From contig NZ_PXNN01000009.1 in NCBI RefSeq assembly GCF_003007685.1, positions 1 to 64,000 on the forward strand: DNA of 64,000 nt. The letters run 5' to 3'. Shown piece by piece: positions 56,840 through 64,000 of this stretch. Each line of letters opens with the position of its first letter. The first letter of the stretch is position 1. The notes under the pieces are model-generated. The model had not been told where the DNA came from and did no database searches. It saw only the letters and a program-made list of their open reading frames with translations. A program made the position numbers and the translations under genes. Source of the DNA: Marinobacter halophilus (lineage in GTDB: Bacteria; Pseudomonadota; Gammaproteobacteria; Pseudomonadales; Oleiphilaceae).

Positions 56840-58120
56840 ATGAAAGAACTGATGTTGAAGGTTGGTGACGTTGTAGGGCTTGGGCGGGAGAGCGTCCCGG
56901 GTGAAAAACTGGCGCTCGTGTTTATTGTATGGCTATTCCTTGCGGTGCTAACACCGGAAGTGGTGTACCGAACGTATTTTCACTTGATCATCTATCCTTT
57001 CACGCTTCACCTGTTGATCTGCACCAAAACACTTCCCAACTGGAAGGATCCTTTTCTCCGGCTGTTTTTGATTTTTTGTGGATATATGGCGGTGACCACT
57101 TGGTTTGTAGGTTCCGGCCCTGTTTCGGGAGATATCCAGGCCACCCGCTGGGGCTTTGAAGCCGCTTTGGGCATGATGTCGTTTTTTGCTTGGATGACGT
57201 TTGTTGTAAAGCGTCCTGAATTTTGGGGAAGGGTTTTTCTGACTGTTGCACTAACCGGCTCTGTCGCCAGTTTGGTGGTGTCTTCCCTTGGAGACTTTGA
57301 GGGCGCGCGTTCGGCAGGATTGGGGATTATGGGACATCCCATACAAGGGGCGTCAATAGCCATTGTTCTTATGGCTGTGGGTGTGTTTCTCTCTATGCAT
57401 AAACCTAATCGTCCCGGGATGCCGGACGCTTTCTTGATCGTAATGGTGCTGGTTGTAACGTGTGTTTTTGTTGTGATGACCAAAAGCAGGGCTCCAATAG
57501 GCGCTCTGGTGGTCTATTTCGTTTTCTTATTTATCACTCTCGGTAGTCGCTATAGGCCCGTAACGTCGTTAGGGTTATTGATTCTTGGTTTGCTAATCAC
57601 GCTTGGTGTGATTCATTCGATAGTGGATTTGCCAGTATTGTTTGATCAGTTGACCGCTCGTGGCGATTCATACCGGTTGGATATTTGGAAAGCCTATTTA
57701 TCTTACCCTCCTGAATCGTTAGTGATTGGCAACGGGGCGGGTCTCGATTTTAGCGATAGTGAAGCTTCTCGCTTGTACCTGAAGCCCATAGGACTGGAAA
57801 TCGCACATCCACATAATATTTGGCTAGGAGCTTTTGTAGAAACGGGCTTGATTGGTGTTCTGATGCAGTTAGGCTTGTTTGTGTTGCCGGCATGGGCTGT
57901 CGCCAAAAGTTCAGGTGCGCTATCGACCAAGCTGCATCTTTATGGAGTGCTCACGCTGTTTTTAATGCTTACGTTTACTGATGAATTCACCCTTTTGATA
58001 TCACTGCATCCTGTATGGATTTCTGGCTGGATCCCGTTGGTTTTTGTCTGGCTATGGTCTCGTCAGCCACCCTGTAAAAAAGGTCATGCAGAACATGGCC
58101 AGATTGGGGAGAACTTCTGA
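56840..58120 (+). CDS. waaL: O-antigen ligase family protein (WaaL-like)
   Basis: WaaL joins an undecaprenyl-linked glycan to the lipid A core on the periplasmic face. The 426-residue protein has about twelve hydrophobic segments. A large periplasmic loop holds ARGDSYRLDIWKAYLSYPPESLVIGNG (broken into motifs) with the functional arginine, and AHPHNIWLGAFVETGLIG holds the conserved histidine, near residues 275-340. The gene overlaps the following glycosyltransferase by one base. Wzy polymerases share this fold, but the gene's place beside core genes favours ligase. Confidence 0.8.
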   Translation: MKELMLKVGDVVGLGRESVPGEKLALVFIVWLFLAVLTPEVVYRTYFHLIIYPFTLHLLICTKTLPNWKDPFLRLFLIFCGYMAVTTWFVGSGPVSGDIQATRWGFEAALGMMSFFAWMTFVVKRPEFWGRVFLTVALTGSVASLVVSSLGDFEGARSAGLGIMGHPIQGASIAIVLMAVGVFLSMHKPNRPGMPDAFLIVMVLVVTCVFVVMTKSRAPIGALVVYFVFLFITLGSRYRPVTSLGLLILGLLITLGVIHSIVDLPVLFDQLTARGDSYRLDIWKAYLSYPPESLVIGNGAGLDFSDSEASRLYLKPIGLEIAHPHNIWLGAFVETGLIGVLMQLGLFVLPAWAVAKSSGALSTKLHLYGVLTLFLMLTFTDEFTLLISLHPVWISGWIPLVFVWLWSRQPPCKKGHAEHGQIGENF

Positions 58121-59028
58121 TGATAGACGTAACGATCTGCATTTTTTCCTTCAACCGGGAAAGGTTTCTTCGTAACTGCGTAGAATCCGTCCGAACCTGT
58201 ATTCCTTCCGCAAATATCGCAATTTTTGATGATGATAGTACAGACCCGGACACCCGCAGTTACTTGAAAGAAGCCTCCAATTACTGCGAGATTATTGCTC
58301 CTCAAAAAGTTGGGACGATCAAACATGGTGGTCTTTACCATAACATGAACGCGGCGCTTGAATTGTTCGAGGGCAGTCAACTGGTTTGTTTTCTTCAAGA
58401 TGACACTCAAGTAGTTCGCCCAGTGTATGAGGCAGAATTCAGGGAAATTGACCAAATCTTTGAAGAGCATTCCCAAGTCGGTTTTATTCATCCTTGTTTT
58501 ATTCGGGGGATAGACTTGAATAGACACCCCGTAACCTCTCTACCTGGTCCCGGAAGAGAGTTTTATTTGCGCCAAGACACAGGGCAGAGTGCTGGCATTC
58601 ACTATTCCGATCTGGTCATCTTTAAACCGAAGCGCCTGATAGATGCGGGCTGGGAATTCCGGCAGTCTGAACCGGCAAACGACAAGCAAGCGAAGGCGTT
58701 GTTTGGTTTGATGGTCCATATGTGGTTGCCCTTTGCTATGTGGTTGCCTGAGGTGCCCGCGTACCGAGGCAAGAACAAAACTCTTGGGCTCAAGTTGGCT
58801 GAGCGCAAGAAAAAAGTCGGGTTTTATCCTTTCAGAATTTGGCCACAAAAGGACGTTGTTGAGGCCCGAGCCCAAGGCAACTATCAACTACCTGTTGCTG
58901 AAACGTTGCTGCAATGTGTTGCTGACACGCCACAGAAACCCTGGACATATAACCCTCTGACGGGCCTCAATGCGTTCAAGCACCTGAATAACCTGGAAGT
59001 TGCTTTGCGCCGGTGGTTTAATCGCTAA
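58120..59028 (+). CDS. GT2 family glycosyltransferase, paralogue 1
   Basis: A 302-residue family 2 glycosyltransferase. MIDVTICIFSFNRERFLRN opens it, with FDDDSTD near 36-42 for nucleotide binding and CFLQDDTQ (90-97) as the DxD-type motif. PFAMWLPEVPAYRGK is at 204-218, a motif shared with the two paralogues at 62,089 and 63,034. The three share a common pattern over their whole length, including QDTGQSAG and the ND-QA helix. No membrane segment is seen. It probably adds a core sugar; specificity is unknown. Confidence 0.8.
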   Translation: MIDVTICIFSFNRERFLRNCVESVRTCIPSANIAIFDDDSTDPDTRSYLKEASNYCEIIAPQKVGTIKHGGLYHNMNAALELFEGSQLVCFLQDDTQVVRPVYEAEFREIDQIFEEHSQVGFIHPCFIRGIDLNRHPVTSLPGPGREFYLRQDTGQSAGIHYSDLVIFKPKRLIDAGWEFRQSEPANDKQAKALFGLMVHMWLPFAMWLPEVPAYRGKNKTLGLKLAERKKKVGFYPFRIWPQKDVVEARAQGNYQLPVAETLLQCVADTPQKPWTYNPLTGLNAFKHLNNLEVALRRWFNR

Positions 59029-59065
59029 TCATGCAGCTTCGACGTTTTTTTACAGGACTGACCCC

Positions 59066-59899
59066 ATGAAGCTTTCTGTCGTTATGACCACCTACAACTC
59101 TCCCGAGTGGCTTGAAAAAGTTCTGTGGGGGTACAGCGTTCAGTCTCATCAAGACTTCGAAATGATTATCGGAGATGATGGCTCCTCAGAAGAAACCCAA
59201 AACGTTATCGATCGGATTCGAAGTGAAACCGACATGCTGATCAAGCACGTGTGGCAAGAAGACAAAGGTTTTCGAAAATGCCGGATTCTGAATAAAGCCA
59301 TCCTGGAAGTAGAATCCGATTATGTCGTATTCACTGACGGCGACTGCATACCGCGCAAAGATTTCTTGGAAGTACATGCCCGGCAAGCGGAGCCGGGCCG
59401 ATACCTCTCTGGCGGCTACCACAAGCTTCCCATGAGCACCAGCCAGGCAATCACCAAAGACGACATTACCGATGGGCGTTGTTTCGACCTCAAGTGGTTA
59501 AAGGCGCACGGCCTGAAATCCAGCCATAAGAACAGCAAACTCACGGCAACACCGATGAAGGCGAAACTATTCAACGCCCTAACGCCAACAGCCTGCAACT
59601 TCAAAGGTTCCAACGGCTCAGCCTGGCTCAAGGATATTCTGGCCGTTAACGGCTTTGACGAGAGAATGCCCTGGGGAGGCCTTGATCGAGAGTTTGGCGT
59701 AAGACTCGTAAACTCAGGCGTCAAACCAAAGCATGTCCGCTACAATGCCATTGTTATCCATCTGGATCATAAACGGGGCTATAAAGACCCGGCGCTTGTA
59801 GCGGCCAATAAGGCTTTGCGTGTGCACTCGGAAAAGCAGAGGGTAATACGCACCACGCATGGTATCGAACAGATCCAAGTCACAATTGACGATCGCTGA
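59066..59899 (+). CDS. GT2 family glycosyltransferase with C-terminal 7C-type domain
   Basis: ATG 59066 behind AGGA (59053-59056) gives 277 residues starting MKLSVVMTTYNSPEWLEKVL. The GT2 core has IIGDDGSSEET and the metal motif FTDGDCIPRKDF near residue 95. A C-terminal motif typical of galactosyltransferase 7C domains, GFDERMPWGGLDREFGVRL, contains the likely catalytic residues. It differs in sequence from the three-member paralogue family nearby. Role in core or O-chain synthesis is inferred. Confidence 0.8.
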   Translation: MKLSVVMTTYNSPEWLEKVLWGYSVQSHQDFEMIIGDDGSSEETQNVIDRIRSETDMLIKHVWQEDKGFRKCRILNKAILEVESDYVVFTDGDCIPRKDFLEVHARQAEPGRYLSGGYHKLPMSTSQAITKDDITDGRCFDLKWLKAHGLKSSHKNSKLTATPMKAKLFNALTPTACNFKGSNGSAWLKDILAVNGFDERMPWGGLDREFGVRLVNSGVKPKHVRYNAIVIHLDHKRGYKDPALVAANKALRVHSEKQRVIRTTHGIEQIQVTIDDR

Positions 59900-59916
59900 G
59901 TATCCAAGGAAACACA

Positions 59917-60762
59917 ATGCAGCCATTTGGTTCCAGAAAGCCCAGTAATTTTCTGGCTAGACTCATTCAGATTTTCCACAACGCATCGGCACCTTTTTTT
60001 AGTCGTATTCTTGCCCCGATTGTTCGCAAGCTGGTCACAAAAAACAAACAACGACTACCAATAGATATTTCAGTCGATGGCATTAACTTGCGCTGCCAAT
60101 TTACTGACAACTATTCTGAAAAGAAGTTTGTTTTTACACCTTGGCGATACGACCTCGAGGAGCGGAAACTGCTGTCTGGTCTGCTAGCGAATGGCGGTAA
60201 CTTTATCGATATTGGCGCAAACGTTGGCTTGTACACATTAACCGCTGCAAAAGCTATGATCGGACAGCCAGGCCGCATTATCGCAATCGAGCCGAACCCT
60301 CCAACTTTGAAGCGTCTCAACGATAACTTGTTATTCAACCTGCCAATAACAAAGGATCGGGTGACGGTTCTGAGTATCGGCGTCGCTGACCGTGAAGGCT
60401 CTTTTGATCTCTACATTGACACCTCTAACCTTGGTGCTAGCAGCATTTCGGACCGTAATCGGTCCAAAAGCAATACAGAAGATAAAGATTCGGTGTCTAT
60501 TAGATGCTTGCCCTTAATCGACATACTTGATCAAGAAGCAATTGATGCTATCAGAGCTTTGAAAATTGATATAGAAGGAGCTGAAGATAAAGCGCTAATC
60601 CCATTTCTTGATCAGTGCAAAGCATCGCAGCTCCCAGATGCCATTTTTATAGAAAATTCTGAGCATCTATGGTCATCAGATTTGTTTAGTGAAATCATCA
60701 AAAAGGGTTATTCAAGAAAAATCAAAAATCGAATGAATTCGGTTTTTGTTAGAAATAACTAA
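59917..60762 (+). CDS. FkbM family methyltransferase
   Basis: A 281-residue SAM-dependent methyltransferase. The SAM motif is FIDIGANVGLYTL near residues 95-107, the acidic residue of motif II is in RIIAIEPNP, and the FkbM signature LKIDIEGAE is near 217-225. Such enzymes O-methylate sugars of surface glycans. The gene looks noticeably AT-richer than the ribosomal and msh genes, a sign of separate origin. It closes the + strand part of the glycan locus. Confidence 0.88.
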   Translation: MQPFGSRKPSNFLARLIQIFHNASAPFFSRILAPIVRKLVTKNKQRLPIDISVDGINLRCQFTDNYSEKKFVFTPWRYDLEERKLLSGLLANGGNFIDIGANVGLYTLTAAKAMIGQPGRIIAIEPNPPTLKRLNDNLLFNLPITKDRVTVLSIGVADREGSFDLYIDTSNLGASSISDRNRSKSNTEDKDSVSIRCLPLIDILDQEAIDAIRALKIDIEGAEDKALIPFLDQCKASQLPDAIFIENSEHLWSSDLFSEIIKKGYSRKIKNRMNSVFVRNN

Positions 60763-60774
60763 TTCAGCATAATA

Positions 60775-60792
60775 GGAAGCCAAAAAGCTTCC
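60775..60792. terminator. Small stem-loop between convergent genes
   Basis: GGAAGC (60775-60780) and GCTTCC (60787-60792) flank CAAAAA. There is no T run on either strand, so a terminator role is uncertain. Confidence 0.35.
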
Positions 60793-60811
60793 ACCAATAG
60801 ATTGCGCCAAG

Positions 60812-62041
60812 TTACGAAGATTTACGGCTTTGAATAAGGTCTTGGCAGAGCTGATAGAAATCATTAGATATCGCGTCACGCTGGTAGCCATGAAGATATT
60901 GGAACTTATCAGCTAGCTGCTCGAAGGTTCTTTCATTCACCCAGCGGGTAAGCATTTGAGCCAGCGATGACGGGGTTGGCTCGAAGTATTCTACAACGCT
61001 ATCGAGAGCGCCCCTCATCTGGTAGCCAGAAATGACCAGGGATGGTTTCCTATAAAGAAGAATATCGACGTCAACTCCAGACGCTTTGCTTTTGCCGTAT
61101 ACCTCATGATACTTGCGAAAGTGGGTATCGACCTGGATAGGCGCCACTAAAAAGTCGACTCCTCGAACTTTTTCTTCAAAAACTTCAGCCGGCACGTAGC
61201 TCTCGCTATAGTCCAGAGAGAATTTGGTGTCATCCAGCGATTTGAGTTTAGCTATTACTGATTGCGCTTGCTTATCGGCAGCTTTGCCAAGCAAAACCAG
61301 CCTGACCGGTTTGTTCAATTGCCCCAAGCACTCTTTGAGCGCCCTATACACTAGATCAAAATCTTTCTTCGCATTAGTTACTTTTCCAGTGATGGCAATA
61401 CGAACCTCTCCGTCACCTTTTGCAATAGCGGGGCACGCCTCACCAAGAAACCCGAACGGCAGTACTGGAGGTAGAACTCGATGAGATAGCAACCATTTGT
61501 TATTCTTTACGTAATCAGTGACGGCTAAATTGGGAAACATGAAGTAGTCAATTTTCCTGAGCAACTTCTTTTTCGAGCGCCACTCGCCACCAATCCAAAC
61601 CTTTCGAACCAAGTGGGAGATAATCCCGAAAACATTCAATAGCGGCTTGTCAAAATGTTCGAAAGGAGCAAGGTCACAATGTGCGTTATGGACTCTTACA
61701 ATGGAGGGTGCTGAGGATTTAATTTGAGCCAGTTCATCCCAAAAATGACGAATCGTATTGAAATATAGGATATCCGCAGATTCAAACACCGATGCCATTC
61801 GGAGGATAAATGAACCTACCGACTCTTTCGGCGGCTTCAGATGTGCCGTGAAAGCTTTATCATCGGCTCCGGTTAATCCGGTATCTTTATAGATTCCCGG
61901 CAGTGTCACAATTGAGATTCTGAAAGCGCCATTACCCAAAACATCTACAATATTGCGAATTAACTCACTATGGTGGTGCAACTCGACCACGACGAGGTGA
62001 ATTATCGGTTTGTCATTGTCACCCACAGCGAACTGACTCAT
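60812..62041 (-). CDS. Probable GT-B glycosyltransferase
   Basis: A 409-residue protein with the two-domain look of GT4-type glycosyltransferases. The first half has SADILYFNTIRHFWDELAQI and a strand giving IVRVHNAHCDLAPFEH. The second half has VRIAITGKVTNAKKDFDLVYRALKE, LVLLGKAAD and VDFLVAPIQ, with an ExxxxxxSKASG-like segment (HEVYGKSKASG) near residue 325 where GT4 enzymes bind the nucleotide sugar. The identity of the sugar is unknown. It is AT-rich and convergent to the FkbM gene. Confidence 0.65.
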   Translation of the reverse strand: MSQFAVGDNDKPIIHLVVVELHHHSELIRNIVDVLGNGAFRISIVTLPGIYKDTGLTGADDKAFTAHLKPPKESVGSFILRMASVFESADILYFNTIRHFWDELAQIKSSAPSIVRVHNAHCDLAPFEHFDKPLLNVFGIISHLVRKVWIGGEWRSKKKLLRKIDYFMFPNLAVTDYVKNNKWLLSHRVLPPVLPFGFLGEACPAIAKGDGEVRIAITGKVTNAKKDFDLVYRALKECLGQLNKPVRLVLLGKAADKQAQSVIAKLKSLDDTKFSLDYSESYVPAEVFEEKVRGVDFLVAPIQVDTHFRKYHEVYGKSKASGVDVDILLYRKPSLVISGYQMRGALDSVVEYFEPTPSSLAQMLTRWVNERTFEQLADKFQYLHGYQRDAISNDFYQLCQDLIQSRKSS

Positions 62042-62088
62042 AAAGACCTAATTATTGACATCCATTGCAAAGAGTAAACGCCAATAAC

Positions 62089-63003
62089 TTATAGCTTGAA
62101 TAAGCGCCTGAGCGCCAACTCCAGGCTATTCAGTTTTTTGAGCCAACGACTCCCTTGCATAGGGTAGTACCCCCACGGTTTTTTCAGGCCGCCATTTGTA
62201 CACTCCAGAAAATCTTCAGCAAACGGAAGCACGTCTGGCGCTCTGTCATGTAATACCTCGGTGTCCTTATCGGTCATGATGCCATAGGGGAAAAGACCGC
62301 ATCCGCGTGCTTTTTCAGCCAATCTCAAGGCCAAAGTCTTTCGCTTGCCCCGATACGCAGGCACCTCAGGAAGCCACATAGCGAACGGGGCAAAAAGGTG
62401 ACCTATCCTTTCGAAATGTTCTCTTGCCTGCTGGTCGTTCTCTGGCTCGTTTCTGCGAAACTGCCAGTCCGCACCAATCAATCTGGAAGGGCGGGTAATC
62501 AAAACCGCAGAAAAGTAATGACCAGCGCTTTGTCCAGTATCTTCTTTACGATGATAGACCCGGTTGCCCTGATCAAACTTAAGGGTGGCCTCATCTCTGC
62601 TGCGATTCACCCCTTTCAAAAAACATGGATGAAGAAACGCTAGTTTCGGATTCTCATCAAACGTACGCGCAAAATTTGCAATCTCATCAGGAGCCAGTGG
62701 ACGAACAACCTGCATGTCATCCTGGAGAAAACAAACAAGACTTCGGTCTGCCGCAAACTCCAACGCTGATTGCATATTGCCGTAGAGCCCACCCAGCTTG
62801 TGGGTAGATTGGTTTCCGGGCTGCAGTATCTGATGTTTTTCGGCCAGTCGGGAAAGCACCTCTTGGGTATAGCCGTCGTTGCTGCCATCATCAAATATTG
62901 CAATATCTGCATTAGGCACACTTTTCTCGATGGTACTGACGCAATGATCGAGGAAGCGACCACGGTTGAAGGAGAAAATACAAAATAGAAGTCGGGTGTT
63001 CAT
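62089..63003 (-). CDS. GT2 family glycosyltransferase, paralogue 2
   Basis: A 304-residue member of the same subfamily as the gene at 58,120. It starts MNTRLLFCIFSFNRGRFLDHC and has IFDDGSND, CFLQDDMQVVR, EDTGQSAGHYFS, the ND-QA helix and PFAMWLPEVPAYRGK, at the same spacing as paralogue 1. It lies 30 bases from paralogue 3 on the same strand, suggesting tandem duplication. A frame upstream is closed. No signal or membrane helix is seen. Confidence 0.8.
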   Translation of the reverse strand: MNTRLLFCIFSFNRGRFLDHCVSTIEKSVPNADIAIFDDGSNDGYTQEVLSRLAEKHQILQPGNQSTHKLGGLYGNMQSALEFAADRSLVCFLQDDMQVVRPLAPDEIANFARTFDENPKLAFLHPCFLKGVNRSRDEATLKFDQGNRVYHRKEDTGQSAGHYFSAVLITRPSRLIGADWQFRRNEPENDQQAREHFERIGHLFAPFAMWLPEVPAYRGKRKTLALRLAEKARGCGLFPYGIMTDKDTEVLHDRAPDVLPFAEDFLECTNGGLKKPWGYYPMQGSRWLKKLNSLELALRRLFKL

Positions 63004-63033
63004 ATGAAGTCTGGCGATCAGTTGGTTGATAAG

Positions 63034-63954
63034 TTAACTAGAGGCTTTTCGAGTCTTTATACGTTTCAGGAAAGTCTCAAGCTTTGCCAGTTTTCGGAGA
63101 AGACGGTAACGCCGGAGCGGATCGTAAATCCAGGGTGATCTCAGCCCATCAACTGCAACGGTAAGATAATCCTCGGCGATTGGAACCTGATTTTTCGGCC
63201 GGCTTCTGAGCTTTTCGACATTCTTGTTTTCCATAATCCGGAACGGATAAAACCCCGCCTTATTCACAAATTCCGCAAGCTGAAAGGAGAAGCTTTTTTT
63301 CTTGTTGCGGTAGGCTGGTGGGTTCGGTAGCCACATCGCAAAGGGTACAAAAAGATAACCCATTTCCAGAAAGTTTTGTTTTGCCTGCTGTTCGTTTTCA
63401 AATTCTCCCGGTACGAATTTCCAGTTGACTGAACGAAGGCGGTCGCTTCGGGTTATGGAAATGTCGGAGTAGTAGACACCGGCGACCTGCTTTTTACTTC
63501 TATGTTCACACACATACACGCCGCGATCTTCGCAGTAAACAAAGCGATCGAGTGTACGCTGGCGCGTGATTTGTTTCTGAAAAACGGGGGCCAGAAAACC
63601 GGCATTGGGGAACTTCTCAAAATGGCTCTCGAGGAAATCAAGGTCCTGGTCATCGATTTTGCGAACCAGCTGCGTGTCGTCTTGCAAGAAGCAGATCAGA
63701 GTTTTTTCTTCTACAGACTCAATCGCTCTCTGCATGTTGGTATAGAGGGCACCATGCTGGTCTCCGGATTTTTTGTCATCCCTGGTTCTTACTTCATGCC
63801 GCTGGGCGATGTACTTAAGTACCTGCTGGGTTTCGGGATCATTACTGGCATCGTCGTAAACAAAAATCTTGTGCCCCGGCGCGCAGGTTTCGATGGATTC
63901 GATACAGTTTCTGAGGTGGGGGCCTCGATTGTATGAGAAGACGAAAAAAATCAC
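63034..63954 (-). CDS. GT2 family glycosyltransferase, paralogue 3
   Basis: A 306-residue third member. A GTG start at 63954 is the only one before an in-frame stop upstream, and GGAG lies about eight bases before it. It has VFSYNRGPHLRNC, YDDASND, CFLQDDTQLVR and PFAMWLPNPPAYRNK, the most divergent of the three (Asn-Pro for Glu-Val). The C-terminus is very basic. The rest of its operon probably continues beyond the window. Confidence 0.78.
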   Translation of the reverse strand: MIFFVFSYNRGPHLRNCIESIETCAPGHKIFVYDDASNDPETQQVLKYIAQRHEVRTRDDKKSGDQHGALYTNMQRAIESVEEKTLICFLQDDTQLVRKIDDQDLDFLESHFEKFPNAGFLAPVFQKQITRQRTLDRFVYCEDRGVYVCEHRSKKQVAGVYYSDISITRSDRLRSVNWKFVPGEFENEQQAKQNFLEMGYLFVPFAMWLPNPPAYRNKKKSFSFQLAEFVNKAGFYPFRIMENKNVEKLRSRPKNQVPIAEDYLTVAVDGLRSPWIYDPLRRYRLLRKLAKLETFLKRIKTRKASS

Positions 63955-64000
63955 GAGTGGACTCCAGCTGGGTCAGTTTCGATGTGTGAGCTTATCCCAT

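Noticed and set aside
1-64000. CRISPR arrays, insertion sequences, prophage, tRNA or rRNA genes
   Set aside because: No regularly spaced repeats, transposase, integrase, phage structural genes, or tRNA-like cloverleaf with CCA was noticed.

Overview
The window is a stretch of chromosome from a free-living gammaproteobacterium. The order of housekeeping genes (tuf, S10-spc-alpha ribosomal block, uvrA, ssb, a complete MSHA pilus locus, ntrC-ntrB-glnA, typA, dtd, glnE-ilvE, then lipopolysaccharide genes) and the protein sequences fit a marine genus such as Marinobacter. That genus call is an inference from gene order and recall, not from a database search.

Layout. 1-15,062: tuf (missing only its first base), then 29 translation and secretion genes on the + strand, with a sigma70-type promoter before rpsJ, another before rpsM, and a strong terminator after rplQ. 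15,083-20,157: uvrA on the minus strand, then yajR and ssb on the plus strand. 20,328-36,704: a continuous, mostly overlapping MSHA type IV pilus operon of 17 genes (mshI, a PilN-like gene, mshJKLMNEGF, pilins mshB and mshA, minor pilins mshCDOP, and the giant mshQ). MshE carries both c-di-GMP-binding motifs. MshQ carries an unusual glycine-rich N-terminal domain. 36,737-41,917: the nitrogen control block on the minus strand (glnA, a DUF4124 gene, ntrB, ntrC), with a readable sigma54 promoter and NtrC-type sites. 42,045-49,223: typA, proline iminopeptidase, dtd, a porin with a long AT-rich leader, a CYTH protein, and a potassium channel. 49,304-53,210: glnE and ilvE. 53,218-63,954: a lipopolysaccharide/surface-glycan region with a Kdo kinase, a lipid A acyltransferase, an O-antigen ligase, an FkbM methyltransferase and six glycosyltransferases. 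Three of the glycosyltransferases are close paralogues of one another.

How the genes work together. The first quarter supplies ribosomal proteins, RNA polymerase alpha and SecY. The msh block builds an envelope-spanning pilus machine whose motor is predicted to respond to c-di-GMP. Nitrogen control is complete at the level of sensor kinase (NtrB), regulator (NtrC), target enzyme (GlnA, with its adenylylation tyrosine visible) and adenylyltransferase (GlnE). The last 11 kb modifies the lipid A-core region. It has a Kdo kinase but no recognisable heptosyltransferase in view, which suggests an atypical core oligosaccharide. The distal part looks more AT-rich by eye than the housekeeping genes, as is usual for variable glycan loci. 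No phage, insertion sequence, CRISPR array, tRNA or rRNA gene was seen.
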